From an uncultured Treponema sp. (GTDB lineage: Bacteria; Spirochaetota; Spirochaetia; Treponematales; Treponemataceae), in the NCBI GenBank assembly GCA_947167745.1, contig CAMVJE010000072.1, forward strand, positions 1 to 6,446: DNA of 6,446 nt, given 5' to 3'. The position numbers were made by a program, and so were the translations under genes. The notes beneath the pieces are model-generated. The model had not been told where the DNA came from and ran no database searches. It was given only the letters and a program-made list of their open reading frames with translations. This document shows, piece by piece, positions 5,076-6,446 of the stretch. Position 1 is the first letter of the stretch. Each line of letters opens with the position of its first letter.

Positions 5076-6446
5076 TTAGACTCTGAACAGGTCAATCTGG
5101 CTGCCAATCTTTCCGATTGCGTCCTGAACTTGACCAGAGATATTTGCAAGACTTGCACCAGTGTCGTTGATTTTGCGTGCTCCAGAAGACATTTCGTCCA
5201 TGCTGCCCTTCATTTCGAGGGTTGCCGACTGCAAGTGCTGAACTTCCTCAAGAATCATTTTGTTTCCGTTTGACATTTCGACAGAAGCGTTTTTGACTTC
5301 CTGAGTGCTGTCGTTCATGGTTTTGAGGGCATCGGTAATTTGCTGAGAGCCTTGATTCTGCTCTTCCATGGCTGCCTTGATTTGCATTACGAGCTGGTCA
5401 GTTTCCTGAATTTTCTGAGAAACTACGCCAAATGAGCGGCTTGACTCGTTTGAAGCCGCAACGACCTCGCCAATCTGAGCCTTGATTTTCGTAAGCTGTT
5501 CACCGATTGTCTTTGACTGGGCAGAAGATGTTTCTGAAAGCTTACGGATTTCGTCTGCAACGACGGCAAAGCCTTTTCCTGCCTCGCCTGCGTGGGCTGC
5601 CTCGATTGCGGCGTTCATGGCGAGCAGGTTTGTCTGCTCTGCGATACTTGAAATTGCCGTGTTAGCGTCCTGAAGCATTTCGCTCTGGGTCTCAATCTGA
5701 AGGATTCGCTCGTTGACATCATTCTGCATTTTAAAGCCCATGTTTGCGTTTTCTTCAAGCTCGTTGAAGGAAGCTGCCATTTTTTCGACCGAATTGTTGA
5801 CTGAAGAAATGTTGCCAATCATCTCCTCGACTGCCGCACTTGCCTGACTTACACCCGAAGACTGATGCTCAATCATCTGGTTCAATGAGTCGATGTTGGC
5901 AGAAATTTCGTCTACAGCCCCAGCTGTCTGCTGTACGCTCTGGTTCTGGGTGTTAATCTGATGAGAAATGCTGTCGATGTTGGCGATAATCTGAGTGATG
6001 GCGCTTGCAGTGTCATGGGTACTTGCGGTCATGCTTTCGCCAGACTTGCTGAGTTCATCCTTGGATTTTTTGGTTTCGCCAATAATCGTTTGTAATTTGT
6101 CGCAGAATTTGTTGAAGTTGATGACAAGGAAGCCAATTTCGTCGATGACACGGAGAGTAACCCGTTTTGTGAGATCTGCCTCGCCGGTTGCCATTTCTTC
6201 AAGCTGCTTGGTGACATTGCCGATTCGCCACATGAGCCAGTGAATGAACCTGTAGCTGATGAACATAAGAACCAGAGCCAGAATGACTGCCACCGGAATA
6301 ACAATTTTAAGGGTGATATATTTGATTGCCTTAATTGAAACAAGAGACCTGGCAATAAAAATCATTCCCGTCACAGTTCCATCATCAGATTTGAGCGGGA
6401 AATAAACGGAGAAATAATCCTTCCCCTTGATTTTGTTTTCACCACG
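5076..6446 (-). CDS. methyl-accepting chemotaxis protein (5' end outside the window)
   Basis: The frame is open to the window edge, so the true start lies beyond 6446; the GTG at 6374 is internal. The visible 456 residues begin with the end of a periplasmic Cache-type sensor domain ([10 protein letters not shown], then G-T-V-T-G-M-I-F). Next come a membrane segment at about 44-65 and a HAMP domain at about 66-119 (with G-E-A-D-L-T). A long coiled-coil signalling domain follows. Its conserved hairpin tip, at about 269-314 of the fragment (bases 5505-5642), includes [16 protein letters not shown] and V-A-D-E-I-R-K-L, where CheA and CheW bind. Ala/Glu/Gln-rich stretches on either side fit methylation helices. 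The C-terminus ends I-D-L-F-R-V with no N-W-E-T-F type pentapeptide tether for CheR/CheB. The ligand cannot be told because most of the sensor is missing. A strong terminator follows the stop. Confidence 0.95.
   Translation of the reverse strand, partial: RGENKIKGKDYFSVYFPLKSDDGTVTGMIFIARSLVSIKAIKYITLKIVIPVAVILALVLMFISYRFIHWLMWRIGNVTKQLEEMATGEADLTKRVTLRVIDEIGFLVINFNKFCDKLQTIIGETKKSKDELSKSGESMTASTHDTASAITQIIANIDSISHQINTQNQSVQQTAGAVDEISANIDSLNQMIEHQSSGVSQASAAVEEMIGNISSVNNSVEKMAASFNELEENANMGFKMQNDVNERILQIETQSEMLQDANTAISSIAEQTNLLAMNAAIEAAHAGEAGKGFAVVADEIRKLSETSSAQSKTIGEQLTKIKAQIGEVVAASNESSRSFGVVSQKIQETDQLVMQIKAAMEEQNQGSQQITDALKTMNDSTQEVKNASVEMSNGNKMILEEVQHLQSATLEMKGSMDEMSSGARKINDTGASLANISGQVQDAIGKIGSQIDLFRV

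Noticed and set aside
6372..6374. GTG at 6374 as the start of the chemoreceptor.
   Set aside because: The frame stays open for 24 more codons to the window edge, and those codons read as the end of a Cache sensor domain, so the start is outside the window.

Overview
The window reads as chromosomal DNA from a motile, chemotactic bacterium with an outer membrane and moderate-to-low GC. It holds a signal-peptide beta-barrel protein, a transmembrane chemoreceptor, SD-led genes with sigma70-type promoter boxes, and a thiol-based peroxide defence set. A spirochaete of the Treponema type is my best guess. That rests on the overall style of the proteins, not on a diagnostic marker.

Layout, left to right. 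Bases 58-705 (+) encode a small outer-membrane beta-barrel protein. Its stop codon overlaps the stop of a convergent PfkB-family sugar (phosphate) kinase at 702-1613 (-). Everything to the right is also on the minus strand. Reading in transcription order from the right, a methyl-accepting chemotaxis protein (5076 to beyond 6446, 5' end outside the window) ends at a strong intrinsic terminator (5031-5065). Directly after it lies a near-consensus sigma70 promoter (TTGACA-17-TATATT) carrying two related palindromes, one inside the spacer and one just past the predicted start point. This promoter drives a thiol peroxidase of the glutathione peroxidase family (4364-4903), then a thioredoxin-reductase-like flavoprotein (3384-4301), a cation diffusion facilitator with a Mn-type metal site (2240-3355), and a MarR-family regulator of the OhrR type (1687-2109). 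The PfkB kinase may be a further distal gene or may have its own promoter.

How the genes could work together. OhrR senses organic peroxides through Cys14. When oxidised it would release the palindromes and switch on the operon. The peroxidase (Cys35/Cys81 thioredoxin-type) would reduce peroxides, the flavoprotein would supply reducing power to a thioredoxin-like carrier encoded elsewhere, and the CDF exporter would adjust cytosolic Mn or Fe. OhrR as the distal gene would give autoregulation. The pairing of OhrR with Gpx rather than with Ohr, the non-canonical reductase and the CDF in the same transcription unit is the most interesting part of the window.

Two GC-rich, hairpin-rich intergenic blocks (2151-2235 and about 4333-4357) stand out from the AT-rich surroundings and look like dispersed intergenic repeats or processing/attenuation structures. 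I see no RNA genes, CRISPR array, insertion sequence or phage gene.
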